The position numbers were made by a program, and so were the translations under genes. Below are positions 35,886 through 48,723 of a stretch of 64,000 nucleotides of DNA, one piece after another (the stretch's first letter is position 1; each line of letters starts with the position of its first letter). This DNA comes from Pachypanchax playfairii (taxonomy: Eukaryota > Chordata > Actinopteri > Cyprinodontiformes > Aplocheilidae): the NCBI GenBank assembly GCA_006937955.1, contig SSNP01000001.1, positions 6,279,888 to 6,343,887 on the forward strand, read 5' to 3'. The notes under the pieces are model-generated. The model had not been told where the DNA came from. It ran no database searches and was given only the letters and a program-made list of their open reading frames with translations.

Positions 35886-35946
35886 GGTCACAATCAGTAG
35901 GGGGAGTCTACTATTCTTGGTGTAGGTCACAACATGGGGGAACTGA

Positions 35947-36526
35947 CCCTTCCTTTCCAGTGGACGTGTCAGCAGCACATAGCTTTTTGCTTGTGCAATC
36001 AGCTGTACGTCCCATCCCACCAGGAATGTTTTACACGCGTTTATCCTTTGAGCAAGCATTACATCCAGCTGGTCCCGGAAGACCACAAAATCTCATGAGA
36101 ATAGCGAAAACCCACGTGATTTCGTCAGTACACACAACAACACGCAGGGAGAAAGACGACAACATGTATCCAGAAGGTCTCTGGTTTATTTTTACGCCAC
36201 CTACGGACTTCAAACCCGTCACAGGTGCTGTAATTTCTCGTAAACTCGTAAATGGAAATCCGCATGTGTCCTTTTATTTCAAAACCTCTAGGTATGAAAG
36301 CCTGATCGCCTGTCTGGATCAAACTAAACTTCTGAACTTGATGCATTTTAGAAGCATACAGCGTAAAAAATAGAACTGCAACTTAATGCTCGTGAGACTA
36401 CGCTTTTGGGACGGGTCTCATTTGTGCTGCTTCGCACACAGTGGGAACGGTCTTATTGACTTTAATGACGGCTATCAGTCGCGTTTTACGCTTTACTAAC
36501 GTTGCGCGTCCAGTGGAAAGGAGGGG
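35947..36526. mobile_element. DNA element with CCCTTCCTTTCCAGTGGACG inverted ends
   Basis: Left end CCCTTCCTTTCCAGTGGACG; right end in reverse CCCCTCCTTTCCACTGGACG, 18 of 20 identical. 580 bp, richer in CpG than its surroundings. The frame 35960-36373 fills most of it on the + strand but has no known domain. The target duplication is not clear. Confidence 0.75.
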
Positions 36527-38640
36527 TAAGCTGCTAGGTGGAGGTCTGCGCTCTTGAAGCACTTTTCCTGCCCTCAACCTTCTTCTTTTTTTCCTTCATT
36601 TAATTTCTATATTTACCTTGTGTGCACTGATTCATTAAATCTGTAATAAACAAAAATAACATAAAAAAATTCACCATATATGGAATATAAATAACAATTA
36701 GGACATTTCAGTTGCATGCTCAGCTTGTGAGAGAAAATCTATCAGACATTTCTATGTATCTGGACAACAATTCCAACTGCTTTACTGCCAAACAGGAAAT
36801 GGGGGAAAAAAAATCCTGCTGTGACTTTGCACCATGTTTGTGGTCTGTGTTCACTCAGTGTGCAGTGGTGATCAGCTGATGGCGGTCTCTTGTCACGGTT
36901 CCACTCCTGTTGTCAATTAAAATATCTCTCCTCCTCAAATGGACCCTCTGTGTAGTTCTTATAGGCTACTGTGTCTTCTGTCCAAGCCTCTTCTTCAAAG
37001 TGTGCAGGAATATTTATAGTCCAACATTTAGCTTTAATTATCAGTATAAGCATTTTTCAATGTGGATTATTGTTAATTAGCTACATGTAGTAAATGACAC
37101 GAGCTTCTTTTTTTGGACAAAACAGACAAAGAGTGTAAACAAAGGAAGTCCACGTTGTTTATCTGATGAGGTCACATGCTGATGAGATGTTTCTATTAGC
37201 CAGGTGGAGGAGCATTTGACACTTGATTAATTTGGAAATATCACAATTTTTTGTTGAAATGTCTGATTTAAGATTCCTGAAGTGTGAAGAAAATTTGCTT
37301 TATTGTCAGATATTTTGTCCAAATCATGTTATATAGACGTATGATATCCATTGCTACTGCTGCAACATAAATGGTTGGAAAAGGTGAGTTTATTCATGAT
37401 ATCAGGAACTGCAGAACTTCAGCAAAACCGATGTCTATAGTCAAAAAGTTTTATTTGTTGCCGTTTGCTTTAAATTAGAACAAGCTTAAAGTCTACAAAA
37501 CGGCATACTGATATGCACACACGCAGGTCTAGGTCTGTGTTTTGAGCCGTATGCCCATAAATGTGGCTTCTCTCAATAAAACATGGTGGTTTGTTGTTAA
37601 TCTTTCATAGTTCTGTCCTTTAGAATTAACCCAGATGAGTACACATTTAGGGCACTTGCCACACACACTTGCATGCTTTGTCTTATTCTGCAGTCTCTCA
37701 CACTCCCCAAAAACTGCATCATCTACTAAAATAAATACTGTAACAAGTGATGGAAAAACAACATATAAGTAGGAGTAAGGAAAAGGTTAAATAAAAATAA
37801 ACAAGTATTTGAGGTTACACATGTGAGCAGTCTGGAGAAGGCTCGAAGGTGTGTGATGGATCAATGAGGACTTTACTAAAAAGAATCTTGGCTGTGAGGT
37901 TTGACTGGTGGTCACAGGATGTGAATTTGTAATTTAGTAAATGGCACCCAGCAAAAAACCTGCATTACCAAATCATGCAAATAGACTAGACTATTAGTTC
38001 CTTGGATTAAATCAGATTACTGTAGCATTTAGATTTTAATCACTGCAGTGCGCAAGGCTCATAATAATAATAATAATAATAATAATACTTTTGTTGACCA
38101 CTAATAATAGACATATATTTTTAAAATGTGACTGCCTGGATCGATTGTGTATCTCTTGACAAACACAGTTGCATAAATTTAAGTGATATCTATCCACCCT
38201 TCAATGATGCAATACCACCATGAGTTCAAAATCTGTTTTTAAAGTTCCAGATAAACAATTCTAAATCTCAACTGGAAAAATGTGGCTTGGATAAAGACAA
38301 ATTAAATTAAATATTGAAATAAAATAAAGAAAATTTTCTTCTCCAGTTTCATTCTGTGTTACTCTTTGAACAGTCAAACTCCGCCCCCTCCTGACAACAT
38401 TGCAAAACTGCACTGACAAACCAGTGACAGCTATATTTTTTCATCAAGAATGAATATTGTGAATTTCTGAAACACAATGTGGACAGATTTCAGATAATTG
38501 TAGATACTTGAAGATCAATATGTGATTGTGAAAAGTGATGTAATTTGTTCTAGAAAGATCCAAAGTTGATATATAGGAAATGTTGATAGTGCAGAACCAA
38601 AAGCTTTCTGAATAAATGAAATGTTCAATTTCACAAGGGA
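36527..38640. other. Intergenic, nothing recognised
   Basis: AT-rich, with an (ATA)n tract at 38060-38086. No gene recognised. Confidence 0.45.
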
Positions 38641-38649
38641 GACTTGTAT

Positions 38650-39150
38650 TCAATGCAAGAGAATCCAGAACCAGCCTTCTTTATCAGTTTGTTCCGCCTC
38701 TTTACATCACCTGCTCTGATGCTCCGCCCCCAACAGGTGACTGCAGGTGTGATCACACTCTCCACAACAGACTTATAAAAGATCTTCAACATCTTGCTGC
38801 AAACATTGAAGGATCTAAGCTTCCTGAGGAAGTCCAGTCTGCTCTGTCCCTTCCTAAAAACAGCATCACTGTGTCTCCAGTTCAGTCTGTTGTCCAGGTG
38901 AACACCAGGTATTTATACTCCTCCACCACCTCCACTTCTTCTCCCATGATGCAAATGGGTTTTGGTATGTTGCTGCTCCTCCTAAAATCCACAATCATCT
39001 CCTTTGTTTTGTTCACATTCAAGATGAGATGATTGTTTGAACACCAGGACACAAAGTGGTCCACCAGGTTTCTGTAGTTGGTCTCTGGTCCATTTCTGAT
39101 CCACCAACAACTGCTGAAGTAGCAACCAGAAGATTCACTTGGTCACCAAC
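38650..39150 (-). pseudogene. Rex1/CR1-group LINE reverse-transcriptase fragment
   Basis: On the minus strand the frame at 39064-38882 reads MDHFVSWCSNNHLILNVNK then TKEMIVDFRR, PKPICIMGEEVEVVEEYKYL. The NHLxLNxxKTKEMxVDFR block followed by YKYLG is the thumb-side region of fish non-LTR reverse transcriptases. The frame breaks right after (YKYLVFTW), but homologous non-coding-looking sequence continues to 38650. Truncated and inactive. Confidence 0.85.
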
Positions 39151-39224
39151 AATAATCAGGGCACTCGTTTTTTTCCTCCTCTCTATCCTCATGGTGTTGC
39201 TTTTCTTCTTCTTTTTCAATATTC

Positions 39225-39320
39225 TTATCTTTAACCTGGCGCCAGAAAAATGGCTGCCTCGAAAGAGTATTGTGCAAATTATATTTGACCAATAAAGCTC
39301 AATTGTGATTCTGATTCAGA
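39225..39320 (+). mobile_element. Non-LTR 3' end with gattct tail (possible)
   Basis: The sequence 'gaccaataaagctcaattgt' followed by gattctgattcag has the shape of a fish LINE 3' terminus (AATAAA plus a short gattct repeat). It is opposite in orientation to the neighbouring LINE fragment. Confidence 0.45.
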
Positions 39321-39334
39321 TGGATCGTGGTACT

Positions 39335-39665
39335 TAATGGTGCACACTTTGTACCAAAGGGACCACAAGCAGCTGAGAAAATACATCCCACACCATTATA
39401 CCACCACTAGCCTGAGCCATTAGTTTGGTGCAGTATTATCCATCCTTTGATGTTTACGTCAAATTCTGACCTGACAGTTTGAATACTCATCAGGACTCAT
39501 GTGAATCGTTGCCTCACGCTCCTGTCCTGCTGTGTACTGCTTGAATTTGACAAACAGATTTGCTCTGCTGTAAAGACGAGCCTTGCCGACACTCATAGAT
39601 CTCAACAAAACTTTCATTAGGTGGCCACAAGCTGTTCAAAATATAACAGCTTAGCTTCTGACTGT
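39335..39665. mobile_element. Fragment of DNA-element family J (interior)
   Basis: Contains 'cacaccattataccaccact', 'catcctttgatgtttacgtc' and 'aaattctgacctgac', and ends 'cattaggtggccac'. This is the interior and end of the family whose start (cactcaccggccacttta) is at 8209. Strongly diverged. Confidence 0.55.
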
Positions 39666-39699
39666 AAAGATAGATGGTGATGATATCAGACCTGTACTT

Positions 39700-39980
39700 T
39701 CCTCTTTACTATGGATTCAGTTAAAAAGTGCACTTTTTGCTTTTAAAAGTCTGTAAGACTGAGCATCACCTTACCTCACAGAACATCACTCTCCTGTTGG
39801 AGCTCTGAGGTCCACTGATCAGATACTCGCTCCCAGATCCAGGTAAAAAACCAGAGTTGATGGAGCATTTCAGAGGTGGCACCTACTCTTACCTTTGATG
39901 GTGTGAACTGATCAAACTAAAGGTCATTTTAAATCAAAGCTTAAGACCTGTTGTTTTCCACTGCTGATATTTAGCTTATA
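39700..39980 (+). pseudogene. L2-like LINE C-terminal remnant (decayed)
   Basis: The broken frames show FAFKSL, SPYLTEH, ALRSTDQILAPRSR and KTRVDGAFQ, which align with the LAPPYLAELL...RSAHQLLLVVPRSK region of the LINE at 23843-24160. Several stops. Confidence 0.55.
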
Positions 39981-40652
39981 CACATAATGTTCCTTATTAT
40001 ACTCTGTCTTTTAATGTATTTGAGTTCTTTCCATTGATTTTATATGTATGTGTATATATGCATGTGTATGTATGTATAAAGTAGGTTTTAACTAGTCACA
40101 ACATAGTTTATGATATTTAAAATACGTAATTTAGTTTTTTTATGAGGCAATGGGCGGAATTAAATGAGCCATGTGTTCCATCCACCCCTTTGGACTAATG
40201 TTTTCTGTACACTGAGAGACTTTGAAAAGATTTTAGAAAAGACTTTAAAATACTTGAAAAGATTATCAGCTCGCATTTAAAGACTTGGTTTAACCTTTTT
40301 TAGCCTCAGACTCAAGATTTTATAAACACTGAATCTTGTAGGGACACTATTTACAAGACTACAAAGCTAGATTTCCTTTTTTTCATTCACAGTCTTTTAT
40401 TAGTGAAATTGTATGGTATCGTAAATATCAAACATTAGCACATAACGCCATTCAATAGAGTAGTAAAGTTAGCATGTTAGTTGAATCGCCTCAAGCACCA
40501 TAGGCAAAATGGACTGTGGAGAAAGAAGAGCGCTTTGTTGACCACTGGACAGTCTTTTGATCTAAACTGCCATTCATACCAAGACAGAGTGAAAAAAGAA
40601 AAGAAGTGTCACTTTGTTGTCCCCACCCGCCCCCCACACACACACTTCTGCC
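39981..40652. other. Intergenic, nothing recognised
   Basis: AT-rich spacer with short (TATG)n-like runs near 40045-40080. No gene. Confidence 0.45.
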
Positions 40653-41319
40653 TTAAGCTGGATTCATACTAACGCAGCTCCGACGTATCGGAGACACGCA
40701 CCGCCATGATATGACATCGTATGGGCTCTCCAACTGCCTCGGTATGGGGCATGGAAGCTGCCACGGATTCCCTGCCTAAGGAGACTGTCGTGTAACGTGT
40801 ATGTTTGATAAGCTCACCAACGCCTGGATAACGCCGCCTCCCCTCAACGCCTGGATAACGCCGCCTCCCCTCAATGCCTGGATAACGCCCCATACCTCGG
40901 ATGGTCGGTTGGAGTCACGCTCTATCTTCTAACTTTCCGACGGCCGTGTCGGATGACGCACGTCTGTGATTGGTCAGCCAAACAACCCAACATCATTTCC
41001 GGCATGACGTAGCTTCGCTTTTGTAAACAGCGCGAGTGTTGACAGTCTTAAAGACAAATTTGTCTGCATTAAAAGAGGTCTGAAGGGCAGCAGTGGCGAT
41101 GCCGGTGGCTGTAAAGTTCCTGCTTTTTATTTGTTCCTCTCATGGTTGGAACCACACATAAAGCACCGGGAGACCTCTAAGTAAGGAACGCGCCTCCTGC
41201 TGTCCTGGTGGAGAATTTCTTTGCAACAGGGTCGGAGTAGTATGAACAGAAACTGGCTCCGTCAGTACGCCGCCGTGTGGGAGCACATTTGCCTTTGCGT
41301 TAGTATGAATCCAGCTTTA
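40653..41319. mobile_element. PIF/Harbinger-like non-autonomous element
   Basis: Element 40656-41316 (661 bp) with perfect 20-bp-plus inverted ends AGCTGGATTCATACTAACGC and a 3-bp TTA duplication (40653-40655 and 41317-41319), the target size and preference of PIF/Harbinger. CpG-rich relative to flanks. It holds a 27-bp tandem repeat (cgcctggataacgccgcctc...) of about 2.6 units at 40821-40888. No transposase domain. An alternative reading of the left flank as TTAA is possible, but the right flank then has one extra T. Confidence 0.85.
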
Positions 41320-41549
41320 ATGTTGAGTGTCTTTGTCTCTCTGCCTGTCCACTCCGCCTCCGGAACCAGATACGGTCAGTTGCGCCATAGAAATAAAGCT
41401 CATCATACAACAGAAGGGGTAAATTCAACCCTAACTGTTGTAAGAATAAATCTGTCCTGACATAATAAAGGCACCCGGACCCACAATTCTGCTTGTCAAA
41501 TACATCAGGACAGGACAGGTAAAAAAAAAAAAAAAAAGAGAAATAAGAC
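41320..41549. other. Intergenic with poly-A
   Basis: Unassigned sequence with a 17-base A run (41521-41537). Confidence 0.4.
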
Positions 41550-41672
41550 ACATCAATCACAGCCTAACCTGCCACTCCCCCAGGGTCCTAATTGACGCCT
41601 ACTTTCAGCATCTTTTAAATTCAGCAGTAAGAAGGCAGGAAGATAATTTAGTGGGGGTGAGTTGCTCTTTAA
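41550..41672. mobile_element. TTAA-flanked MITE fragment, family F copy 2
   Basis: Matches 361-464; ends gagttgctct at 41668 followed by TTAA (41669-41672). The reverse terminus is AGAGCAACTCACCCCC. The left end is not found. Confidence 0.65.
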
Positions 41673-42615
41673 ATAAACAATTTACGTCCAGTGACGCTCA
41701 CTCAGATGCATCGGGTAGCACAATCACCCCCCTCCTCTCTTTTTGTGAGGATGTCTGCTGCGCTGCAGAGTGCAGATGTCCCAGCTGCGCCTTTCGTTCT
41801 AGAGGGAAAATGGAGCGAGATGGACAGGGAAAAGGAAAAGGGGGAGTAGAGAGAGAGAGGATCAAAAAGACAAAAGGCACTAGCTACGGACGCAGCAAAG
41901 TGCTTTAAATTAGCTGACATGTTTGTCAGTAAGGGAACAGGTGAGATATGAAACACTATTGATGACAACAGACGCACAAGAGACTCACAACCATCTAATA
42001 TGACTAACTTGACTAATATGACTAATTCTGAGGTTAGCTGATGGATTAAACTCATGAGACAGTTAATCAGGTCGGTTTCTTCCTCACTCTGGCACTCAGT
42101 TTTAACTATAGCAGATTGTGAAAGAATGGAAAACACTAAAAAACAAGTTGTTTTTTCCTGATGGAAGTACAGAATGTAGTCTAACTTTTGGTAGTTTTGG
42201 TGTTGTCATAAAGCACAATATTCTGTGACTCTATAAAAACAGTAAAAATGCTCAAAGATGCAGGCACTGAAGGGCTTTTCTGTTCAGCAAAGGACTGGCA
42301 TCCAATGAGTTAACATCAAGCAGATCACCTGTTAATCTGTTTACTGCTGGAAAATGCTTGCTGGTGATACATCACAGATGTTTTTGCATGAGGGCAGAGT
42401 CAGTGTGTCAGTGTGAATGGCTCAATAATTGTACAAGAGCATTTTTTTCCCATAAACACAGTATTTGCGTTGCCTGTTTTCAATATTACTATGAAACAAA
42501 AGAGTTAGTAATCAAAATCAAATCTTGCCCTTGTAAAGAACCTATATTGTCTTGTGTAAATGAGTGCTTACCAGATTTACATTTTCATCAAGTTAGGGAG
42601 TGGGCACCTCAGTAG
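41673..42615. other. Intergenic, nothing recognised
   Basis: Frames at 41651, 41702 and 42358 have no recognisable domain. Confidence 0.4.
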
Positions 42616-42735
42616 GAATTAAATGTTCAGAGACGCTGGTGTCGGTGAAAAACCTAGCAGATGAGCAGGTTTGGAAATACTCTGATCAGCCTGTCTGGCA
42701 CCAACAATTACATCTTATTCAAAGTTACACCCTGT
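42616..42735. mobile_element. Fragment of DNA-element family J
   Basis: Blocks 'gatgagcaggtttggaaata' and 'gatcagcctgtctggcacca' match the interior of the family that starts at 8209. Confidence 0.6.
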
Positions 42736-42949
42736 TTCGTCCTCATTCTGGCAGTCAGTTTTAACTTCAGCAAATCATCTTCACTACGTCTAGATGCCTA
42801 AAAGTATTGAGATACCATATTGTGATGGACTAATTTGTGTTAAGAAATAATTGAACAGGTGTGACTCAGAAAAAGGTCAGTAAGTGTTGATGTCTGCTCT
42901 GAATTGGTTAAGTATTATGTGATAAATTGGCTTGCCATACCCGTTCAGA

Positions 42950-43181
42950 GTCATGCTTCTCAGTCGCGTTGCTCAGATCTCGCACCTTCCAGCGCAGCTC
43001 CTCTCGACGCTCCACCAAGTTGTCACCAAAGATGGCGATTTGCTGAGTGCTCATGGATACACACATTTATCGGCTAGCTGTTATCTTACCCGAAACGCCG
43101 ACTTTAAAAACTAATTAAGTGTTTAGAGAGTTATTGTATTTCATTAGAAGCACCTCTGACGGAACGTCAGTCATCGCTAAC
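42950..43181 (+). promoter_or_regulatory. rad23a: rad23a promoter/5'UTR with YY1-like site and uORF
   Basis: Upstream of the rad23a start the DNA becomes GC-richer with CpGs and lacks a TATA box, as expected for a housekeeping promoter. AAGATGGCG at 43029-43037 matches the YY1-type initiator-associated motif. Its ATG opens a 4-codon upstream frame (43032-43046, M-A-I-C-stop) that would lie in the leader if transcription starts before it. The exact start site is unknown. Confidence 0.5.
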
Positions 43182-46100
43182 ATGCAGATCACACTTAAAA
43201 CGCTGCAGCAGCAGACTATTCAAATTGAGATAGACCCCGAACAAACGGTGAGTGGCTATGTGCTAACTTGCTTTAGCTAATGGTGCTAGCTGCGATACTT
43301 TTTGGTTTAGTTGTGGCCCCTGTAGCTTTACGAGACGCATATAGTGATATACTTCAGACCAAAAGAGCCCTAATTGTTGCATATTAGCTATTATTTTGGA
43401 GTTTTTTAACAACGCGACCCCACTGTAATGTTGCGCGCTAACGTTAGCAAGCTAATGTTGCTAACGTTAGCTGGGGAGCCCTAAGTCATAGCGACGCAAC
43501 CATAAACTAGTTTCTAGACATTAAAAGTTTGTACTGTTTATATTTTTAGTTTTTACAATTAATTTACGTCTGATTCTATCCAGTTCACAATTCTGCAACT
43601 TCGGCAATGAACCATGAGGACTAACTAAGCCTTTGACAAGAATGATAGGAATGCTAACGCCTATGACACTGCCAATTTCAAATAGCTACACAGGTTTTCA
43701 TGCTCTGTTAACATGCTCCCAAATGTAAGGTGTGTATCATGCGATGAGTGATCTGTGCCTCTTAACTGAGTTATTTCTGATAAGATATTTACATATTTCC
43801 ATTTTATTGAGATAATAGTCTGGGGTTTTTGGAAAAATTGTATTAACTGAATGCGTGTGACACAAACATGCTCGCTGTTCAGTCTCTACCAACATAGAAC
43901 AAGTTTACTGTGATGTCACCCTGATAAGTAACTGTTAAAAATATGTTAGTGCCATGTTGATTTGGGTGATAATAGTTATGGATTAGTTTGTATGTGTTTG
44001 GATTGTCATAATTTGGCTGTGAGTTGAATTATTGATGTAAAGAAATGTTTGCACACTTCCAGAGCACTACAGTTATTCACATGTGGAAAATCAAAGCCGT
44101 GAGATGAACCGATGGGGAGTTTTTCAGTCGTCTCCTAATGCTTCTTCTATCCCTGCTTTTTTTTCTTTCTTTTTTATCAGGTCAAGGCCTTGAAAGAGAA
44201 GATAGAGGCTGAACGTGGAAAAGATAACTTTCCTGTTTCTGGGCAGAAGCTGATATATGCTGGCAAAATCTTGCAAGATGACACGCCAATTAAGGACTAC
44301 AAAATTGATGAGAAAAATTTTGTTGTAGTGATGGTATCCAAGGTGAGATGATTGATTGATGACGTTTGATATGGACATGGCAAATACATTGAACATACCA
44401 GATGCATTGTTTCAGTGTGTTAGCACCAAAGCTAATTTGCAATACTTATCCATAAGCATCTTTTCTAAAAAATAGAACAAATTTAGATAAAATACAAACA
44501 AATCAACAGTTAATCGAAGAAGAAACAGATTTTAAAAATTAGAAACAATATTTCAATTTAAGAAACAGAAAAAAGGCAGTTGAAACAAGCAATAACCCAA
44601 TGTAAGACTAGTCATGTGAACATTGTTGTTTGGACTTTAACCATTTGTCCTTTGTTAAAAACTTTACTGTCACTGTCAAGTCTCAAAAAGATGAGACTTG
44701 AATTAATATTAGAGATTATTGCTTGAATTCATTGTTTTGTAGTCAGCTTGAAGCCTTTTTAGTTAAGGATGGGATGTACTGATCAGAACACAGTCTAACA
44801 TTTTTTTTTCCACCTCAAACACACACAAGGCTAAGCCTGCTGCTGCAGCCTCGCCACCGGTCTCAGAAGCACCCAAGCCGCCTGTGCAGGACTCTGGCTC
44901 TTCAGCGGCACCCGCCCCAGCCTCAAACCCCGCTCCAGCCCCCACCCCAGCAGCTGTCCCAGTTTCTTCTGAGGAGGCCAAACAAGAGCCAAATGCTGCA
45001 GCCACAGAACCACAGCAACCAGCCAGGTAGAACCTTTTTATATCAGAAGAAAATTGATCATTAGAAATGTCATAGTGTGTTTGGGGAATCCAGCAACAAA
45101 AGCATAATAAATAAATAAATAAATATATAAAAATCTTTTTTGTTTGAGCAAGACCAATTAAAAATACACTGTGTACAATGGGAAACGTACACGTGGAAGG
45201 TAACACTAAGTCTGATCACTACATGTGCTCCATAATGAAAGACTTGCATACACACCTGATCCTAAGCTTTTTCATTCTCAAACCGTTAGTGTCATGTAAA
45301 AGCATTCAGCGAACTCATTTTTCTCCAAGCAGCGTATGACATCATCGGTTAAACCACATGAACATCCTTTTGTTAAAGAAAAAAGAAGCTCATGTCATTT
45401 ACTGCATTTAGCTAATTAGCAAAAACCCACTTAATTAACCAAATGTTGAAACAAACTCCTTCTCTTCAGATAAATCACTTCATTCTTCACTGAAATCTGT
45501 CACTCACCATGTTTATTTACATACACACTAACACTGACCAAGACTAGTTCAATGAGGTCACAACATGGCTGACGGTTTTTCACTCACTTTTTGGTGGTTT
45601 TATGAACCATTTTTGAAGAAATGTGTCTTAATACCATGTGGGGAAAAAAAATCAAATAAAAGCATTTTTTTCAACTTTTTATACTTTATTTTTTTGTGAC
45701 ACAAACCCTTTAATATCAAGACAATCCAGACTCAAGAAATGTGCCTTTTTAGATTTATAGGAAACGTTTTACTCCCCAGACGGAACAAATTTCTGGTTCA
45801 GCTTTTTGGCTGTTTTATTCACACGGCCTCTTATTTTTATATTTTTATCAGTTAGAAACATCTTCACGTGAAGGTTTGCACATTTGATTTGGTTTGATAG
45901 ACAAACATCATCCTGTTTTGTGTTGAATTCATATTTAAAGATCGTGAATTATTTTGACAGACACAAACAGCTTTAAACTTTCTAGATCTTTTTAAAATTA
46001 ATTTTACTAGAAAACCAACTTATTTCTCATCAACAGAAATGAATCTGAGTGCTGTGACTTATATTTTAAAAGTAGCATCAAATCTGTACACATCCCATTT

Positions 46101-48723
46101 TTGAATAATCCATTTTTAAGGTTTAGTAAAGTAGTAAATATTGTGAAGTTAACAAGGAAGTACTGTCATGTGGGTACTTTTAATTTTGTTTTTCTAATTC
46201 TACTTTTCCAAATTTCCTGTGAATTCTTTAGTTGGTTTTATCTACAGATCTGATTAGCTTCTTTTCAAAATGAAGATGTTGTTTTTCAGCTCTTATTTTG
46301 ATGGTATATTGTGGGTAATAAATAGAAAAGTGATATTTGTGTTCATTGCTCGACACTCTGCACATCTGAGAGACATCGTTCTGTTCTGTGGGGTCATTTA
46401 TTTCTCTTTCGTTCTGTTTGCAGCTCCAGCGGTGGAAGTCAGGGCCTGGATGCCTCCTCGACACTGGGTAGGTACTCCACACCACTCTGTAATTACTACA
46501 TCATGTAAACAAGCTGCAGGACTTTTTTTCTGTAATAGTTGGCTAACAACTTTGGAAAAAGTTCCTTCCACTGTGGTCAGTTTTCTTGGGTAGATGAGAT
46601 GTTATGGAGTAAATGCTAAGCCAGCAGTTGTTGCTGCTGTCAGTCAGGAGCTTTACAAGCAGCGGCACATCACACACTGTTTCTATGTTTGAACACTGAC
46701 AAAAGCAGGAGGCCCTTCCTCGTCACGGTGTCATGCAGCGTGTTGGGGATTCCCATTCGGTCGACTCATGGCTCAGAGAGGGGGGAGACATGTCGCACAC
46801 AGACACGTGTGACTTGAAAGTCCGGGGTTTTTTGTCTTTTTACGTTTGCTGTTAGAAACCTGTGTCTCATTACTTCTACTAAACAAATAAAGAACCAAAA
46901 CAATGAGTCATCTTGTGTGTGATACACAAACATCACTGAGCCTGCAGTTTTCTAAGCAGCTTTCTGTGTTCAAGTGGTTGGAAAGCTAAGATCATTACCG
47001 TGTTTTACGAAGCAGTAACAAGCAACACGTGACGCACATACAGCTCTACAGATGATCAGTATTTTCAACAAGGTGGTTCTGATGCTGTTGCATCATCTCA
47101 GCCTCGTGGCAGGTTTTGATTTGGATTTACCCAGCATCCTTAGATTTTGATTGATATCTCAGCTGAATCTGTAGGAGCTTTCATGTCTTGTTCAGTCTCT
47201 GGGATCGAAAAGCCTTTGAAAAACGCTCGTTTTTCTGCTTTTAATCTGATTTGTGCTGGGAAAGATCTCAGTTTAGGATGAAAACTGGAGTCGTCTTCAG
47301 GCTCCTGATTTCTTAAAGAGACATGAAAGAGGAGACGTTTTTAACCACAGTGTGTTGAGACATCTGTAACTTAGTCCAGACAACTTTTAGTACAGCATCA
47401 GTGTGCTGCTGAGTGATCATGTACTTCTTGAAAAGCTGTAGCGCTTGTAAGTTTTGCTGGAATTGGAAGGTGGTAAAATGTCTTTAAAGGTGGAATATGG
47501 AACATTAACTGCATAACACAGCACAGAGCCTTCAGCCATCTGGGTGCCAGGCTCGCTAAACCCCACCCTGCCCCCACGCTCCGACGCTGAGGTCGACCAA
47601 TATTCCTCACCAAACCCACTCTGATCCCCGATCTGAGCAGGACAATAAAGTATCAGAGAACATCATCGGAGAGTTCAGTTCACTAATCATGCTCTCCAGC
47701 CCCGCTGATCACATACTGACTCTGATAAAAGCAGCTCCTACCTGTTTGTCGCTCAGTTATCGATTCAGTCCGTGGCAAAGAGTTCATGTAGCTACCTGGT
47801 CTCTTTTCAAGCAAACCAAAACTTACTGCAGTGCCCTCCTAAGATCTTCTGTCCTTCTCACACACCATCTTGCATGCCCCACTTATACAAGCAGCAAAAA
47901 AAAAAAAAATCCTCCGTGGTGTGTCTTCAATTCGAACGCAGAGCCCTGAGTTGCCCCACTTCAGCGACCTGCTGCAGCTACGTGTTAGCTAGCTGCTAAT
48001 AAAAACGTTTCCACATAGAACTTGCTCGTCACATGTTGAGGAAATTCACCTATGGCAAGCAAATAAGGTATATAATCACCACATGTCCCCGGTGCTTCCA
48101 GCTGCTTGACCTGCAGACTCCACAGTACCAGCCTCACTGTGCTGCAGTATTTACTGTATTAGGCAACCCAAAATGGTGCCTGCTGCTCTGCCAGCTATTG
48201 GCTGGTAGATGTAAACAAAATGCCAAAGTCGTGCCCGTCAAAATTAATATTTTATAATATTTTACTTCAAATATAATTTAGTTAAGGAAATGCTGTATTT
48301 TCATTCTACAACCTTCTAAACACCCCATGGAGGTATTATTTTGTTAAAAATATTGCTTTTTATGAAAATATTCCATATAACACCTTTAATGAGAAGATCC
48401 ATGAAGTCATGAAAGAGGGTAAGTAAATATTTATGGCTGTAGTTCAGTCAGATTTTACCATCTCTGAATCAGGATCTTCTAAAAATATTTGATGTTTTTA
48501 AAGAACGTGTGTTTTAAGACGTACAGAACGAGGCGGCGTGTGACGGTGGGTTTCTACTTGTTTACAGTGACTGGAGCCGAGTACGAGGCCATGCTGACGG
48601 AGATCATGTCTATGGGCTACGAGCGGGAGCGAGTGGTAGCAGCGCTACGGGCCAGTTTCAACAACCCCCACAGAGCTGTGGAGTACCTCCTTACTGTACG
48701 CCCCCCCCCCCCACACACACACA

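Noticed and set aside
40656..41316. TTAA duplication for this element, which would place it in the TTAA swarm
   Set aside because: The right side reads CCAGCT-TTA; a 3-bp TTA duplication gives exactly symmetrical 5'-AGCTGG ends, so Harbinger-like is the better fit.
42932..43114. Upstream frame MPYPFRVMLLSR before rad23a
   Set aside because: It spans the likely promoter and leader of rad23a, is not joined to any splice site, and has no homology I recognise.
44763..45206. 147-codon minus-strand frame rich in Gly/Ala/Glu
   Set aside because: It is the antisense shadow of rad23a exon 3, whose Pro/Ala codons read as Gly/Ala on the other strand.
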